A stretch of 52,928 bases of DNA from Acidobacteriota bacterium (GTDB taxonomy: Bacteria > Acidobacteriota > Blastocatellia > RBC074). The stretch covers positions 12,935-65,862 of the forward strand of contig JAFDVI010000008.1 in assembly GCA_018269055.1 (NCBI GenBank), given 5' to 3'. A model generated the notes under the pieces. The model was not told where the DNA came from. It was given only the letters and a program-made list of their open reading frames with translations, and made no database searches. Position numbers and translations under genes: made by a program. Below, in pieces: positions 1-11,100 of the stretch (position 1 is its first letter; each line of letters starts with the position of its first letter).

Positions 1-6
1 CCTGAA

Positions 7-24
7 AATCTTGTAAATCCTGTC
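7..24. repeat. Arm of a dispersed palindromic repeat
   Basis: The 18 bases AATCTTGTAAATCCTGTC recur exactly at 11225-11242, where they form one arm of a hairpin. Here the other arm would lie outside the window. The copy abuts the stop codon of the NUDIX gene, so it probably forms part of that gene's 3' end or terminator. Confidence 0.6.
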
Positions 25-575
25 TATGATTGAAACGACTGCGCATACAGCAAAATCGTCATCACGCTCAAACTGTCCGTGATTTCACCCGCCACCACCA
101 TTCGCAAAGCTTCGGCAAATTCCACGCGGCGAACTTCCAGCTTTTCCGTTCCTTCGGGTTGCGCTTCGACTTGGGTCAATCCCGTCGCCAAAAACAAAAT
201 CGCTTCTTCATCGCTGACCGAATTGGAAACGTGCGCCGTGCCGAGAAGTCGCCAATGCTCCGCCGTCAAGCCGGTTTCTTCCAGCAATTCGCGTTTCGCG
301 GCTTCCAGCGGCGTTTCGCCTTCGGGGCAACCGCCTTCTGGAATTTCCCATGAGTAAACCTCCAGCGTGTAACGGTATTGCCCGACCAGATACGTGAAAC
401 CTTCCTCGTCAATCGGAAGCACACCGATGGCTTTGTTTTTGAAATGCACAACGCCATAAATTCCGGGTTGGCCGTCCGGGCGAATAACTTCTTCGTGCCG
501 CACGCGAATCCACGGATTGTCGTACACTTCGCGCGTTGAAATCGTTTTCCACGGGTTCGAGTATTTGTCGTCCAT
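24..575 (-). CDS. NUDIX hydrolase (ADP-ribose pyrophosphatase-like)
   Basis: Predicted to hydrolyse nucleoside diphosphates linked to another group, most likely ADP-ribose, in the cytoplasm. The complete Nudix box GX5EX7REUXEEXGU is present, with the segment RELLEETGL giving the metal-binding glutamates. The N-terminal part SNPWKTISTREVYDNPW followed by a short beta domain is typical of the ADP-ribose pyrophosphatase branch. An in-frame ATG at 662 would add 29 residues. That extension runs through a palindromic repeat (583-606) that looks intergenic, and neither start has a clear ribosome binding site, so I prefer the ATG at 575. The gene stands alone, divergent from the Smr gene. The family call is firm; the exact substrate is inferred. 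Confidence 0.88.
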   Translation of the reverse strand: MDDKYSNPWKTISTREVYDNPWIRVRHEEVIRPDGQPGIYGVVHFKNKAIGVLPIDEEGFTYLVGQYRYTLEVYSWEIPEGGCPEGETPLEAAKRELLEETGLTAEHWRLLGTAHVSNSVSDEEAILFLATGLTQVEAQPEGTEKLEVRRVEFAEALRMVVAGEITDSLSVMTILLYAQSFQS

Positions 576-582
576 AACATTG

Positions 583-690
583 TTGCGCAAGCTGTCAGCC
601 TGCGTCATTCGCATTTGCACAAATTGTGGGGTGTAAGAATTTCGATCAATAACTTTTTCCATGACCGACGCAAGCTGACAGCTTGCGCAA
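583..690. repeat. Inverted pair of 24-bp palindromic repeats
   Basis: Two 24-bp copies at 583-606 and 667-690 are inverted relative to each other and differ at one base. Each copy is itself nearly palindromic around GCAAGCTG-A-CAGCTTGC. The pair encloses the likely promoter/leader of the NUDIX gene, and the 583-606 copy falls inside the longer possible reading of that gene. Confidence 0.6.
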
Positions 691-735
691 CTTCACGCGT
701 TTCAGCGGGCGAGTCTAAACGATAAAATCAACACT

Positions 736-1104
736 ATGAAATTGATGGAACGCTGGCGCAGCTTTTGGGCACATGAACAATTTCCGGAAACCGAAGCTCC
801 GCTTGATCCCGACGAAGATCCCTTTGACGAACCGGTCGTGATGGAAATCACCGACACGATTGATTTGCATTCGATTCCCCCGGCACAGGTCAAAGAAGTC
901 GTTGAAGAGTATCTGCGGCAAGCGCAAGCGCGCGGTTTTCATATCGTTCGCATCATCCACGGCAAAGGCATCGGGGTTCAGCGCGAAGCCGTTCGCGCAA
1001 TTCTCAGCCGCACGGATTTTGTCACCGAGTTTTACGACGCACCGGGAAATTTTGGAGCGACGATTGCCGAGTTGCACATTGCCACGAAAGATTGTCCAAC
1101 GTAG
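736..1104 (+). CDS. Smr domain protein
   Basis: A 122-residue protein with a C-terminal Smr (small MutS-related) domain at about residues 40-118. The hallmark motifs are visible: DLHS at 43-46 (variant of DLHG) and HGKGIG at 75-80. Smr domains bind nucleic acid and many nick DNA or RNA; the basis here is family knowledge. The first 35 residues are acidic and low in complexity. No MutS2 ATPase part is present, so this is a stand-alone Smr protein. It is divergent from the NUDIX gene and lies 85 bases before the aldehyde dehydrogenase gene. The specific substrate cannot be read from sequence. Confidence 0.85.
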   Translation: MKLMERWRSFWAHEQFPETEAPLDPDEDPFDEPVVMEITDTIDLHSIPPAQVKEVVEEYLRQAQARGFHIVRIIHGKGIGVQREAVRAILSRTDFVTEFYDAPGNFGATIAELHIATKDCPT

Positions 1105-1189
1105 CGCACCAAGCGATCAGTCGAGTACAATCCTGTGCCTTAACGAACGAACGAAAATTCAATTCATTTTCAAAGGACTTTCTCCAGCT

Positions 1190-2755
<1,566 letters not shown>

Positions 2756-2813
2756 GTCAACGTGCAGTTCGTGACGGGCCAAAGGCTATATGCTTCGCCC
2801 GTTTGGAGACGTT

Positions 2814-3497
2814 ATGGCAGTTGCAGTGGCAGAACTTTTACGAACCGAAGATGAATATCTGGCAATGGAACGCGCGTCAGAAGAACGGCACGAATTCATT
2901 GATGGATATATCTTTGAAATGGCTGGCGAGAGCCTGGAACACGGCGAGATTATCGCCAATCTGGGCTGGATTCTGGGATCGCAACTCAGAGGAACGCCCT
3001 GTCGTGGCCGAAGCGGGAATTCCAAAATTCGCACCGGGCCGCGCCCGCAATTCGCGCGCAGCCAAAAAGGAATGTATTCATACCCGGATTTTTTCGTAAT
3101 TTGCGGTGAAGTCGAATTCCACGATGAATTTCAGGATGTCATTACCAATCCAGCAGTTATCTTTGAAGTGCTTTCGCCATCAACCGAAAACTATGACCGT
3201 GGCGAAAAATTCCTTCGGTATCAAAATTGGAGCCCCACGCTGAAGGATTATGTGCTGATTTCGCAGACCAGTCCGACAGTGGAACATTTCTCGCGTCAGA
3301 AAGATGACAGTTGGACCTATCGTGTGCATCACGAACTGGACGCCAGCTTCGCGATCAAATCCATCAAATGCACTGTCAAACTGAGTGAGCTTTACGACCG
3401 GGTCAAATTTGCAACCGCTCCAGTCAAGAAACGTGGAACTAAAAAAGCGGTCAGGAAAAACAATTCCGCCACTGTTAAGGAGAAGAGGAAACGATGA
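2814..3497 (+). CDS. Uma2 family (DUF820) putative endonuclease
   Basis: A 227-residue Uma2/DUF820 protein with a PD-(D/E)XK nuclease-type fold. The family core is clear: Y-PDFFVICGEVEFHDE, then NPAVIFEVLSPSTE and YDRGEKF..Y, followed by LKDYVLISQ. The Asp of YPD and the Glu of FEVLS are the likely metal ligands. The last 25 residues are a lysine/arginine-rich tail not needed for the fold. An ATG at 2790 would add eight residues; I chose 2814 because GGAG lies about six bases upstream of it. Its TGA overlaps the ATG of the next gene (ATGA), so the two are probably co-translated. The cellular role of Uma2 proteins is unknown. Confidence 0.85.
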   Translation: MAVAVAELLRTEDEYLAMERASEERHEFIDGYIFEMAGESLEHGEIIANLGWILGSQLRGTPCRGRSGNSKIRTGPRPQFARSQKGMYSYPDFFVICGEVEFHDEFQDVITNPAVIFEVLSPSTENYDRGEKFLRYQNWSPTLKDYVLISQTSPTVEHFSRQKDDSWTYRVHHELDASFAIKSIKCTVKLSELYDRVKFATAPVKKRGTKKAVRKNNSATVKEKRKR

Positions 3498-4603
3498 AAA
3501 GAATCGCCCTATTTTTGTTCGTCGCGATCGTCATGCTGGCCACCGTCAATCTGGGTTCCCGCGCACAGGCAAGCTCTGCGCTGGCAATTGGCGCTGCGGC
3601 GCCGGACTTTGAACTAACCGACTTGTCGGGCCAGCCGCATTCGCTGAGCAGTTATCGCGGCAAACCGACGATCATCGCCTTCATTTCCGCGCGCTGCCCG
3701 ATTTCAAATCTGTACAAAGATCGCATCAAAGCCGTCGTCGAGGATTACAGCAAACGCGGCGTCAATTTCGTGGCGATCAATTCCAGCGCGGATGAATCGT
3801 TGGAAGAAGTTCGCGCGCACGCCGAAGCCAACAAGCTCGATTTCACGATTTTGAAAGACGAAAACAACGTCGTTGCCGACGCCTATGCCGCCGAGCGTAC
3901 GCCAAAAGTGTACGTGCTTGATGGCGAAGGCATGCTTCGATACCGAGGACGGATTGATAATTCGCAAAACATACGGCTGGCCAAGCAGCACGATTTGCGC
4001 GCAGCGTTGGATGAATTGCTGGCCGGAAAACCGGTGACGGTTGCCGATACCCAGGCGATGGGCTGCGTCATCAAACGCGTGCAGGATTTGGCGCAAAATA
4101 AAGCGGCGAAACCGGTCGCCGGCAAAACGACGAAACCCGTTCCTGCCAAACCTGCGGCGACATCGGCTGCGATGCCGAAAGTGTTGCCGCTGAAACCGGC
4201 GGCGTTCCCCGCCATGATCAAAGCATCGGCGGGCAAAGTCGTTGTGGTGAATTTCTGGGCGACGTGGTGCGGCCCCTGCGTCGCGGAGTTCCCGGAATTC
4301 GTCAAACTCGACAATGAATACCGCGCCAAAGGCGGCGTGCGGTTCGTCCATATTTCGGCGGATGATATGACCGACCTGAAAAAAGCCACAGCTTTCCTGG
4401 CCAAGGAAAACTCCAAAGCCGACCAGTTCATTCAGGACACAGACGATCCGCAGGAAATGATTGACGTTGTGCTGAAGGAATGGGAAGGCACGTTGCCCGC
4501 GACGTTTGTTTACGACAAATCGGGCAAGATGATTTTTCATCGTTTGGGCATCATTGACCGTGACGTGTTGATTGCTGAAATCGAAAGGGCATTGAAACAA
4601 TAA
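3494..4603 (+). CDS. Secreted double thioredoxin-fold redoxin protein
   Basis: A 369-residue exported redox protein with two thioredoxin-like domains in series. Residues 1-27 look like a signal peptide. The first domain (about 32-180) is AhpC/TSA-like and keeps one cysteine, Cys68 in ARCPISNLY; a second cysteine, Cys191 in MGCVIKR, lies just after it. A Lys/Pro/Ala linker (about 200-235) leads to a TlpA/ResA-like domain with an intact WCGPC at 258-262. The likely role is thiol-disulfide exchange or peroxide handling in the periplasm (inference). The start overlaps the Uma2 stop codon as ATGA. The electron donor and target are not evident from neighbours. Confidence 0.85.
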   Translation: MKRIALFLFVAIVMLATVNLGSRAQASSALAIGAAAPDFELTDLSGQPHSLSSYRGKPTIIAFISARCPISNLYKDRIKAVVEDYSKRGVNFVAINSSADESLEEVRAHAEANKLDFTILKDENNVVADAYAAERTPKVYVLDGEGMLRYRGRIDNSQNIRLAKQHDLRAALDELLAGKPVTVADTQAMGCVIKRVQDLAQNKAAKPVAGKTTKPVPAKPAATSAAMPKVLPLKPAAFPAMIKASAGKVVVVNFWATWCGPCVAEFPEFVKLDNEYRAKGGVRFVHISADDMTDLKKATAFLAKENSKADQFIQDTDDPQEMIDVVLKEWEGTLPATFVYDKSGKMIFHRLGIIDRDVLIAEIERALKQ

Positions 4604-4611
4604 CTCCGCCC

Positions 4612-5148
4612 ATGAATTCAGCAGACAGCACCCAGCGCTCGGCAATCTTTCTGGTTGGTTTTATGGCCAGCGGCAAAACGACGGTTGGAGCGGCGTTGGC
4701 CGCCAAACTCGACCGTCGTTTTATTGATCTGGACGAACTGATTGTTGCCAAAGCCGGTTGTTCAATTGCCGAATTGATCGCTCGCGAAGGCGAAGAACAA
4801 TTTCGGCAACTGGAAACAGAGACTTTGCGCGAAGCGGCGATGGGCGAAACGGCAATCATCGCTCCGGGTGGCGGAGCCATTACCCGTGACGAAAACCGCG
4901 AAGTGATGAAACAGTTCGGCCTGACGGTTTGGATTGATGCGCCGTTCGCACTTTGCTGGCAACGGATCAAACAAGATGCTGTTGTGCGTCCGCTGGCGGC
5001 GACAGAAAGTGCTGCGCGCGAACGATACGAACAACGTTTGCCGCTGTACCAACAAGCCTCGGTTCGCATTCCCATCGCCCAGTCGCAATCACCCAACGAC
5101 ATCGCTGAAACCATTCTTTCCGCCCTTTCTCACACTCATCACCGATGA
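4612..5148 (+). CDS. aroK: Shikimate kinase
   Basis: Phosphorylates shikimate at the 3-hydroxyl with ATP in aromatic amino acid and chorismate synthesis. The 178-residue length is normal. The P-loop GFMASGKT is at 16-23, the DLDE segment at 39-42 supplies the Mg/shikimate-binding aspartates, GGG at 86-88 contacts shikimate, and RPL at 126-128 belongs to the lid. The gene begins eight bases after the redoxin gene and its stop overlaps the start of the heptosyltransferase gene (ATGA), so it sits in a short operon. No other shikimate pathway gene is nearby. Confidence 0.95.
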   Translation: MNSADSTQRSAIFLVGFMASGKTTVGAALAAKLDRRFIDLDELIVAKAGCSIAELIAREGEEQFRQLETETLREAAMGETAIIAPGGGAITRDENREVMKQFGLTVWIDAPFALCWQRIKQDAVVRPLAATESAARERYEQRLPLYQQASVRIPIAQSQSPNDIAETILSALSHTHHR

Positions 5149-6209
5149 CGAACATCCAACGCATACTGATTCGCGGCACAAACTGGCTGGGCGATGCGGT
5201 CATGACGACCCCCGCAATGGAACGGTTGCGCGCTTCGTTTCCCGCAGCGCACATTGCCTTGCTGGCGACACCACTGACCGCCGGATTATTTCAAGGGTCG
5301 CCGCTGGTCAACCAGGTCATCGAATATCGCCGCCGCGAAGACGGCTTAAAAGCATTTTTCAAATCGGTCAGCTTGTTGCGCGAACAACAGTTTGATTTGG
5401 CGGTGTTGTTCCAAAATGCCTTCGAAGCCGCATTGCTGGCCTGGCTTGGCGGAATTGAGTTGCGCATCGGGTTTGCCGAGCAAGGGCGCGGTCCGTTGCT
5501 GACGCACAAACTTCATCGAAACAAACACCATCGCAACCGGCATCAAACCGATGATTACCTGGACATCGTTGCCGAATGCGAGCGCGTTTGCCTGGGCGAA
5601 GCCTTCAAACCAGCGATTGAAAAACCGCTGCCTTCGCTGATGGCAACTCCGGCGCAGCGCCAAGCCGCCCAAGGAATGTTTCAGGAATTCGGCATTCCTG
5701 AGCACTCTTTGCTGGTTGCGTTAAACGCCGGAGCGACAAACAGCCGCGCGAAATGTTGGCCTCCGATTCAGTATGCGGAACTTGCCGACCGGTTAACGGA
5801 TGAACTCAACGCCCGAATTGCGTTGATCGGCGGCGCGTCGGAACTCGATTATGCCGAACGCGTCGTTTTCCGAACCAAACGAAAAGGCATCATCAATCTG
5901 GCGGGCAAAACCAACATGAAGGAGTTGATTGGCTTGCTTGCCGAATGTGACTTGTTGGTCAGCAACGACACCGGCCCAGCGCATGTGGCGGCGGCGCTTG
6001 GTACACCTACACTGACGATTTTCGGGCCGACGAACGAATTTGAAACTTCGCCCACCGGACAACGCACAGCCTTGATCCGCGCGAACAATATCGAATGCGC
6101 GCGCTGCATGCACCGCGATTGTCCGATTGATCATCGTTGCATGACGGAATTGACCGTAGACGCGGTGTTCAACCTCGCCCGACAACTTTTGCAAACCACC
6201 CCTGTATGA
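5145..6209 (+). CDS. waaF: Lipopolysaccharide heptosyltransferase II
   Basis: A GT9 glycosyltransferase that adds the second heptose to the inner core of lipopolysaccharide on the cytoplasmic face of the inner membrane. Characteristic motifs are [15 protein letters not shown] at 10-24 and the donor-binding [16 protein letters not shown] beginning at 273, followed by IFGPT. The 354-residue length is normal for WaaF. It overlaps aroK by four bases, suggesting translational coupling. Its presence implies an LPS-bearing outer membrane. WaaC is the main alternative assignment, but the N-terminal motif favours WaaF. Confidence 0.9.
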   Translation: MTNIQRILIRGTNWLGDAVMTTPAMERLRASFPAAHIALLATPLTAGLFQGSPLVNQVIEYRRREDGLKAFFKSVSLLREQQFDLAVLFQNAFEAALLAWLGGIELRIGFAEQGRGPLLTHKLHRNKHHRNRHQTDDYLDIVAECERVCLGEAFKPAIEKPLPSLMATPAQRQAAQGMFQEFGIPEHSLLVALNAGATNSRAKCWPPIQYAELADRLTDELNARIALIGGASELDYAERVVFRTKRKGIINLAGKTNMKELIGLLAECDLLVSNDTGPAHVAAALGTPTLTIFGPTNEFETSPTGQRTALIRANNIECARCMHRDCPIDHRCMTELTVDAVFNLARQLLQTTPV

Positions 6210-6272
6210 CATACTGCGCGCTCGTTTTTTGGCTGAAGAAATTCCCTCATCCCGAATTCAAACCGAAAAGAG

Positions 6273-7367
6273 TTGAACGAATTGATGCTGCGTCCGTTGA
6301 TGCATCACCTGGAAAGACGATTGCACGCGCGCGATATGGATTTGCGCGTGACGCATCCGTTCGACTGGGGACTGGAGTTTTTGGCTGATGTCGGAAGTGA
6401 GCGGATGATTTCGCAAACAGTGACTGTTGGCGGTCACCCGGTCGCTACCGCTCCCGCTTTCGCACCGATGCTCGATCCGCGCGAGATTATTCGCCAGTAC
6501 AACGCCAACCATCTGGCCAACAGTGAAGCATTTTTCACGCCGTCGCCCAGCCAGCCTGAAGAATTCGATTTCGACGGCTTTTGGCTGCGGTTTCCCAGCA
6601 GCCTCAAAACGCCTTATGCCAACAACAACACCGTCCAGGCGAGATTTTTTCCGACAACCGGCGCCCGCGCGGTGATCGTCTGTCCGCAATGGAACGCCCA
6701 GGCGGATTCGCACATCGCGCTTTGCACGGCGCTCAACCGGTTCGGAATTTCGGCCTTGCGGCTCAGTTTGCCGTATCACGACGAACGCACGCCGGACGGG
6801 CTCACGCGCGCCGATTACATGGTTAGCGCCAACATCGGGCGCACCATTCAAGCCGTTCGCCAATCGGTGCTGGACATTCGCCGAGCCGCCGACTGGTTGT
6901 TTGCGCAAGGGTATAAACAGGTCGGCCTGATCGGCAGCAGCATCGGGTCGTGCGTTTCCTGGCTGGCGTTCATTCACGACAAGCGATTCGCCGCCGGGGT
7001 CTTTAACATGGTTTCCAGTTGGTTTGGCGACGTGGTTTGGCGGGCATTGACGACTTCGCACATTCGCCGCGCGCTGGAAATCGAACTGACAGCGGAGGAA
7101 ATCCGCGAAGCCTGGAAAACCATCAGCCCGGCGGCTTATCCGCATCGGTTGGTTGGCGAACTGCGTCCATCGCTGTGCATTTCCAATAAATACGACCTGA
7201 CCTTTCTGCCAGATTTATCAGAAATTTTTCTGGAAGATTGCCGTCGTCACAGGCTGCCTGCGGCAATCAAATATCTGGCTTGCGGGCATTACACGATTGG
7301 CCGGACGCCGTTCAAATACCTTGACGCGTTTTACATCATCAATTTTTTCCGGCGCTTGTGGAAATGA
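6273..7367 (+). CDS. Alpha/beta hydrolase family protein
   Basis: A predicted alpha/beta-hydrolase of about 364 residues with no signal peptide. The nucleophile elbow is GSSIG at 221-225 (Ser223), and the likely catalytic histidine is His339 in ACGHYTIG; an acidic partner may be the Asp of SNKYDLTFLPD. The segment AVIVCPQWNAQADSH before the elbow resembles dienelactone-hydrolase-like and ABHD18-like proteins. The first in-frame start is TTG at 6273 just after GAAAAGAG; an ATG at 6285 is equally possible. It lies 63 bases after waaF in the same direction. The substrate is unknown. Confidence 0.75.
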   Translation: MNELMLRPLMHHLERRLHARDMDLRVTHPFDWGLEFLADVGSERMISQTVTVGGHPVATAPAFAPMLDPREIIRQYNANHLANSEAFFTPSPSQPEEFDFDGFWLRFPSSLKTPYANNNTVQARFFPTTGARAVIVCPQWNAQADSHIALCTALNRFGISALRLSLPYHDERTPDGLTRADYMVSANIGRTIQAVRQSVLDIRRAADWLFAQGYKQVGLIGSSIGSCVSWLAFIHDKRFAAGVFNMVSSWFGDVVWRALTTSHIRRALEIELTAEEIREAWKTISPAAYPHRLVGELRPSLCISNKYDLTFLPDLSEIFLEDCRRHRLPAAIKYLACGHYTIGRTPFKYLDAFYIINFFRRLWK

Positions 7368-7422
7368 CACGGCGACCGATGGATAAAGCCAGGAATACAT
7401 TTACAGACACAGGTACACCCGA

Positions 7423-8091
7423 GTGAAGTTACAACAAAAAATCCTGTTGGCAATTCTGCTGGTTTGTTTGGGGGCTTGCGCCTTCGCGCAACGGCGAGAC
7501 GATCCGCAGCGTGATTCCCAGTTCTGGCCGGATACCACCGCCACGATCAAGTTGGACAAAAACCTGAACCTGGTTTTGTTTGGCACCATCCGTCTGGGCC
7601 GATACGATACCGCGCAAATCAGCCGCCAGGCGGGAATTGGACTCAATCGCAGCTTCAATAAATACCTATCTGGTGCAGTCCAATACAGGTTCATCCACAA
7701 TGAACCGACGCCGAATAAATTATCAAACGAACATCGCATCTTTGCCGAAGTGACTACGCGCATGCCGCTGAAATTTGGCTTTCAAATTTCCGACCGCAAC
7801 CGCATTGAATGGCGCGACATCAACGGTCAAGGTTCGTGGCGGTATCGCACCCGGCTGCAATTCGAACGACCGTTCAACGTCAGAGATCGTAAGATCACGC
7901 CGTACATTGCCGGCGAACCGATGTACGATACGCGATACAGTGCCTGGAATCGCACACAGGCGTATGTAGGCGCGCGAGTTCCCATTGTCAGGCATTTTAC
8001 GCTGGACGGGTTTTACATGAAACAGTGGGATGCCCGCACAAAACCGGGATTTCTCCATGTTATAGGCACGTTTATTCGCCTGGATTTTTAA
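7423..8091 (+). CDS. DUF2490 family outer-membrane beta-barrel protein
   Basis: A 222-residue exported protein. Residues 1-22 are a signal peptide ending ACAFA. The remainder is made of alternating beta strands rich in Tyr, Arg and Phe, with FWPDTTATIKLDKNLNLVLFGTIRLG near the start and a C-terminal aromatic residue (IRLDF), as in outer-membrane barrels. The pattern fits DUF2490, whose function is unknown. It begins with GTG at 7423, 55 bases after the hydrolase gene. No partner gene reveals its role. Confidence 0.75.
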   Translation: MKLQQKILLAILLVCLGACAFAQRRDDPQRDSQFWPDTTATIKLDKNLNLVLFGTIRLGRYDTAQISRQAGIGLNRSFNKYLSGAVQYRFIHNEPTPNKLSNEHRIFAEVTTRMPLKFGFQISDRNRIEWRDINGQGSWRYRTRLQFERPFNVRDRKITPYIAGEPMYDTRYSAWNRTQAYVGARVPIVRHFTLDGFYMKQWDARTKPGFLHVIGTFIRLDF

Positions 8092-8148
8092 TTTTCTGGA
8101 GTACGCGCGTTTACTCTTGGTCGTGACAGTAACTCAACCTGAACCACA

Positions 8149-11100
8149 ATGAACCTTCTCCGCTTGAATCAACACAAAGGCGGCTTGGCTGTGATGGCGG
8201 TCATTGCCGCTTTTTTCTTTTGCTTCTTTGGGACAACGATGTTCAGCGGGCGCGTATTCATGGCCGGTGACCAACTGGTGTACACCTGGCCGCTGAGAAC
8301 CGTCGCCTGGGACATGATCCGCCACGGCCAGTTACCGCTGTGGACACCGTTTGTGTTTTCCGGTTACCCGCTGCTTTCGATGGCGCAGCTTGGAATCGGT
8401 TACCCGCTGACCTGGGGTTATTTGTTCCTGCCCGGCCATTGGGCGGAATCGGTGTACATTTTCGCGCCGTATTTGCTGTCGCCTATTTTCACCTACGCTT
8501 ATTTGCGCGAAGTCGGTCGTAGCCGTCTGGCTGCTTTGCTCGGTGGATTGAGCTTCAGTTATGGCGGATTGATGCTCAGCGGCATCGGGCTGAACGGAAT
8601 GCTGCCGAACGCGGTAATGTGGACGCCGCTGTTGCTGATGGCCATCGAACGCTCAAGAACCAAACCATCTTTTTCCTCTACGAAGATACACGAAGAGAAC
8701 ACGAAGGAGGCCATAAACGATTCTGGTTTTCTTCGTGAATCTTCGTGTGGCTTCGTGGAAAAACGATACAGTTTTGCTGGCTGTGTTTTGCTGGCGACTG
8801 GAGCGTATTCAATGTCGTTGCTGACCGGCATCGGACAGGGATTCGTTTACGCTGGAGCGCTGGCGATTGGATATGCGCTGTTCATCGTTCTCTGCTGGCC
8901 GAATTCTGCAAACGAAATTGCGCCAACCTGGAAAAGCTTTACTCGCTGGAAACCGCTGGCAGTTTTGGCCGTCGGGATGCTGCTGGGCGCGGGAGTTGCT
9001 GCGTTTCAAATTCTGGAATCGCGACAGGCGCAGCGCTTGAGCGTGCGCGCACGCATCAGTTATGAGCAATTCAGCGAAGGCGCGTTTCGATTCTCGATGG
9101 CGTGGAAATCGTGGCTGGATCCGTTTCACGTGTTTGGCGATGTTTCGGCCTATGTTTCGCCGCTGGTCGTATTGCTGGCAATCGTTGCCGTGTTTGCCAC
9201 GCTTTGCCGGCGTCCGCGCGAATTGAGAATTTTCTTCTGGCTGCTGGTTGCGGTTGTCGGCTGGTTGTTGATGGTCGGGCCGAAAACGCCGCTGTTCAAA
9301 CTGGTGTTCGCGCTGCCGGTCATCAATCATTTTCGTGTGCCTTCGCGGCATTCGTTTGAATGGACGCTGGCGGCCAGCGTGATGGCGGCGTACGGCTGGG
9401 ATTTTGTCGCAGACTGGTTTGGCAACCGGCGGCAAGCGATGAAAACGAGGCTTGCGGATTACGCCAATGCCTTCGTCTGGCTGGCGTTGGCGCTGGCGAT
9501 TGCTGTGGCCTGGTACAAGGCCACGGCGGCGATGTTTCCTGTGCCGGATACCAACCTGGAAATTTTGAATGTCCCGTATTTGCAATGGAAGCTGTCGTTT
9601 CTGGTGGCGACGATTCTGGCGGTTTGGGCAATCCGGCGAATCGGCAATCAAACCGCGCGAAACGGGATGCTGGCGCTGACGATTGCTGCGGTTTGTTTTA
9701 TCGAACCATTCTGTTTTGTTGCGCGTCACATCCCGGCATACGGCTCGCCTGTCAGCCGGTTGAGTTACGTTTCGCCAACCACAAAAGCGGCTCAGGCGTT
9801 TCCGCCCGAACAGCATCGCGTGTATTCCCAGGTTTCGCTGGACGCTGATAACAATTTGGCGGAACCGCGCGTGGAACCGCCGAACATTCCTGCCGTCGCC
9901 GGATTGCATAGCGTTTCCGGTTTTGAACCACTGATGTTGGAACGATACAGCCGCGCGCTGAACAGTTCGGATTGGGACACAGTCAATCGTGCGCCGTGGC
10001 TGTATGCTGACCAATCGTTGTTTTTACCGCAATCGCATGTTCTGGATTTGCTCAACGCGACGCACGTCATTTCGTATGCAAACTTCGGCTATCAACCCGG
10101 CGAGTTAATCGAAAAAGACAGCATTCAATTTCCGGCCAATGCCGATTACACCGAATTGCATCCAGGAGCGCCCGTCGTGCTGTATGCCGCCAAAGTCCCA
10201 GCCGACATACTGGCGATTGTCAGTTCCATGGCGCGGTCAAACCACGTCCCGGAACAAACGCCCGTCGCGCGCATCACCATTCACACCACTGAGGGCCGCG
10301 TGATCGAAGATTTCCTGCGCGCCGGAACCGACACCGCCGAATGGGCGCATGAACGCCCCGACGTCAAAGCCAACATCAAACACGGGTTGCCGCCGATTTT
10401 TGACACCCGTCCGGGCGATGAGCAAAACAGCTTCCCTTCGCTGCGATACCTAAAGCGAATTAGCTTCAACCAGCAACTTCACGTGACCAGCGTGGAAATT
10501 GTCCGCCTGATTTCTGATGCCGATGTGGGGTTCTGGCACATGACGCTGTTCGATTCAGCCTCGTACGCGTCAACACAGTTGCGACCGCTCGATCCCGCTC
10601 GTTGGGAACCGATTTACGATCAAAATGGCGCCTGGGTGCTACGCAATCAACGCGCACTGCCGCGCGCCTGGTTGGTGACCGAAGCCGAAGCCCTTGACGC
10701 CACGCAAATCTGGCGCGCGATTCGCGGCATCCCCGATCCTGCGACCAAGGCCGTCAAATCATTCGATCCTCGCCGAACCGCGTTGATAGAAATCGAACCT
10801 TCAAAATTACCGAACCTGACTGGCGGCGAGCTTCCGTCGGACGCTTATGCCCGTATTGTCGGTTATGAACCGAACCGGTTGGCAATCGAAACCAACGCAG
10901 ATCGTCCAACCGTGTTGGTCGTCAGCGAAATGAACTATCCGGGTTGGGTGGCGATGCTGGATGGCGCGAAAACTTCGATTCACCAGACGGATTTTTTGCT
11001 GAGAGGCGTGGTCGTTCCGGCAGGCAAACATACAATCGAAATGAGCTATCGCGCACCGCAAGCCAGAAACGGCGCGATTCTTTCCCTGCTGTCGCTGTGT

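Noticed and set aside
860..1189. N-terminal extension of the aldehyde dehydrogenase over the Smr gene
   Set aside because: The conserved start FHPFKNEPFADF begins at the ATG at 1190 with an AAAGGA ribosome site; the upstream frame overlaps the Smr coding sequence.
8809..10014. Minus-strand open frame of 401 codons inside the first YfhO gene
   Set aside because: Arg/Gln-rich shadow without family features.
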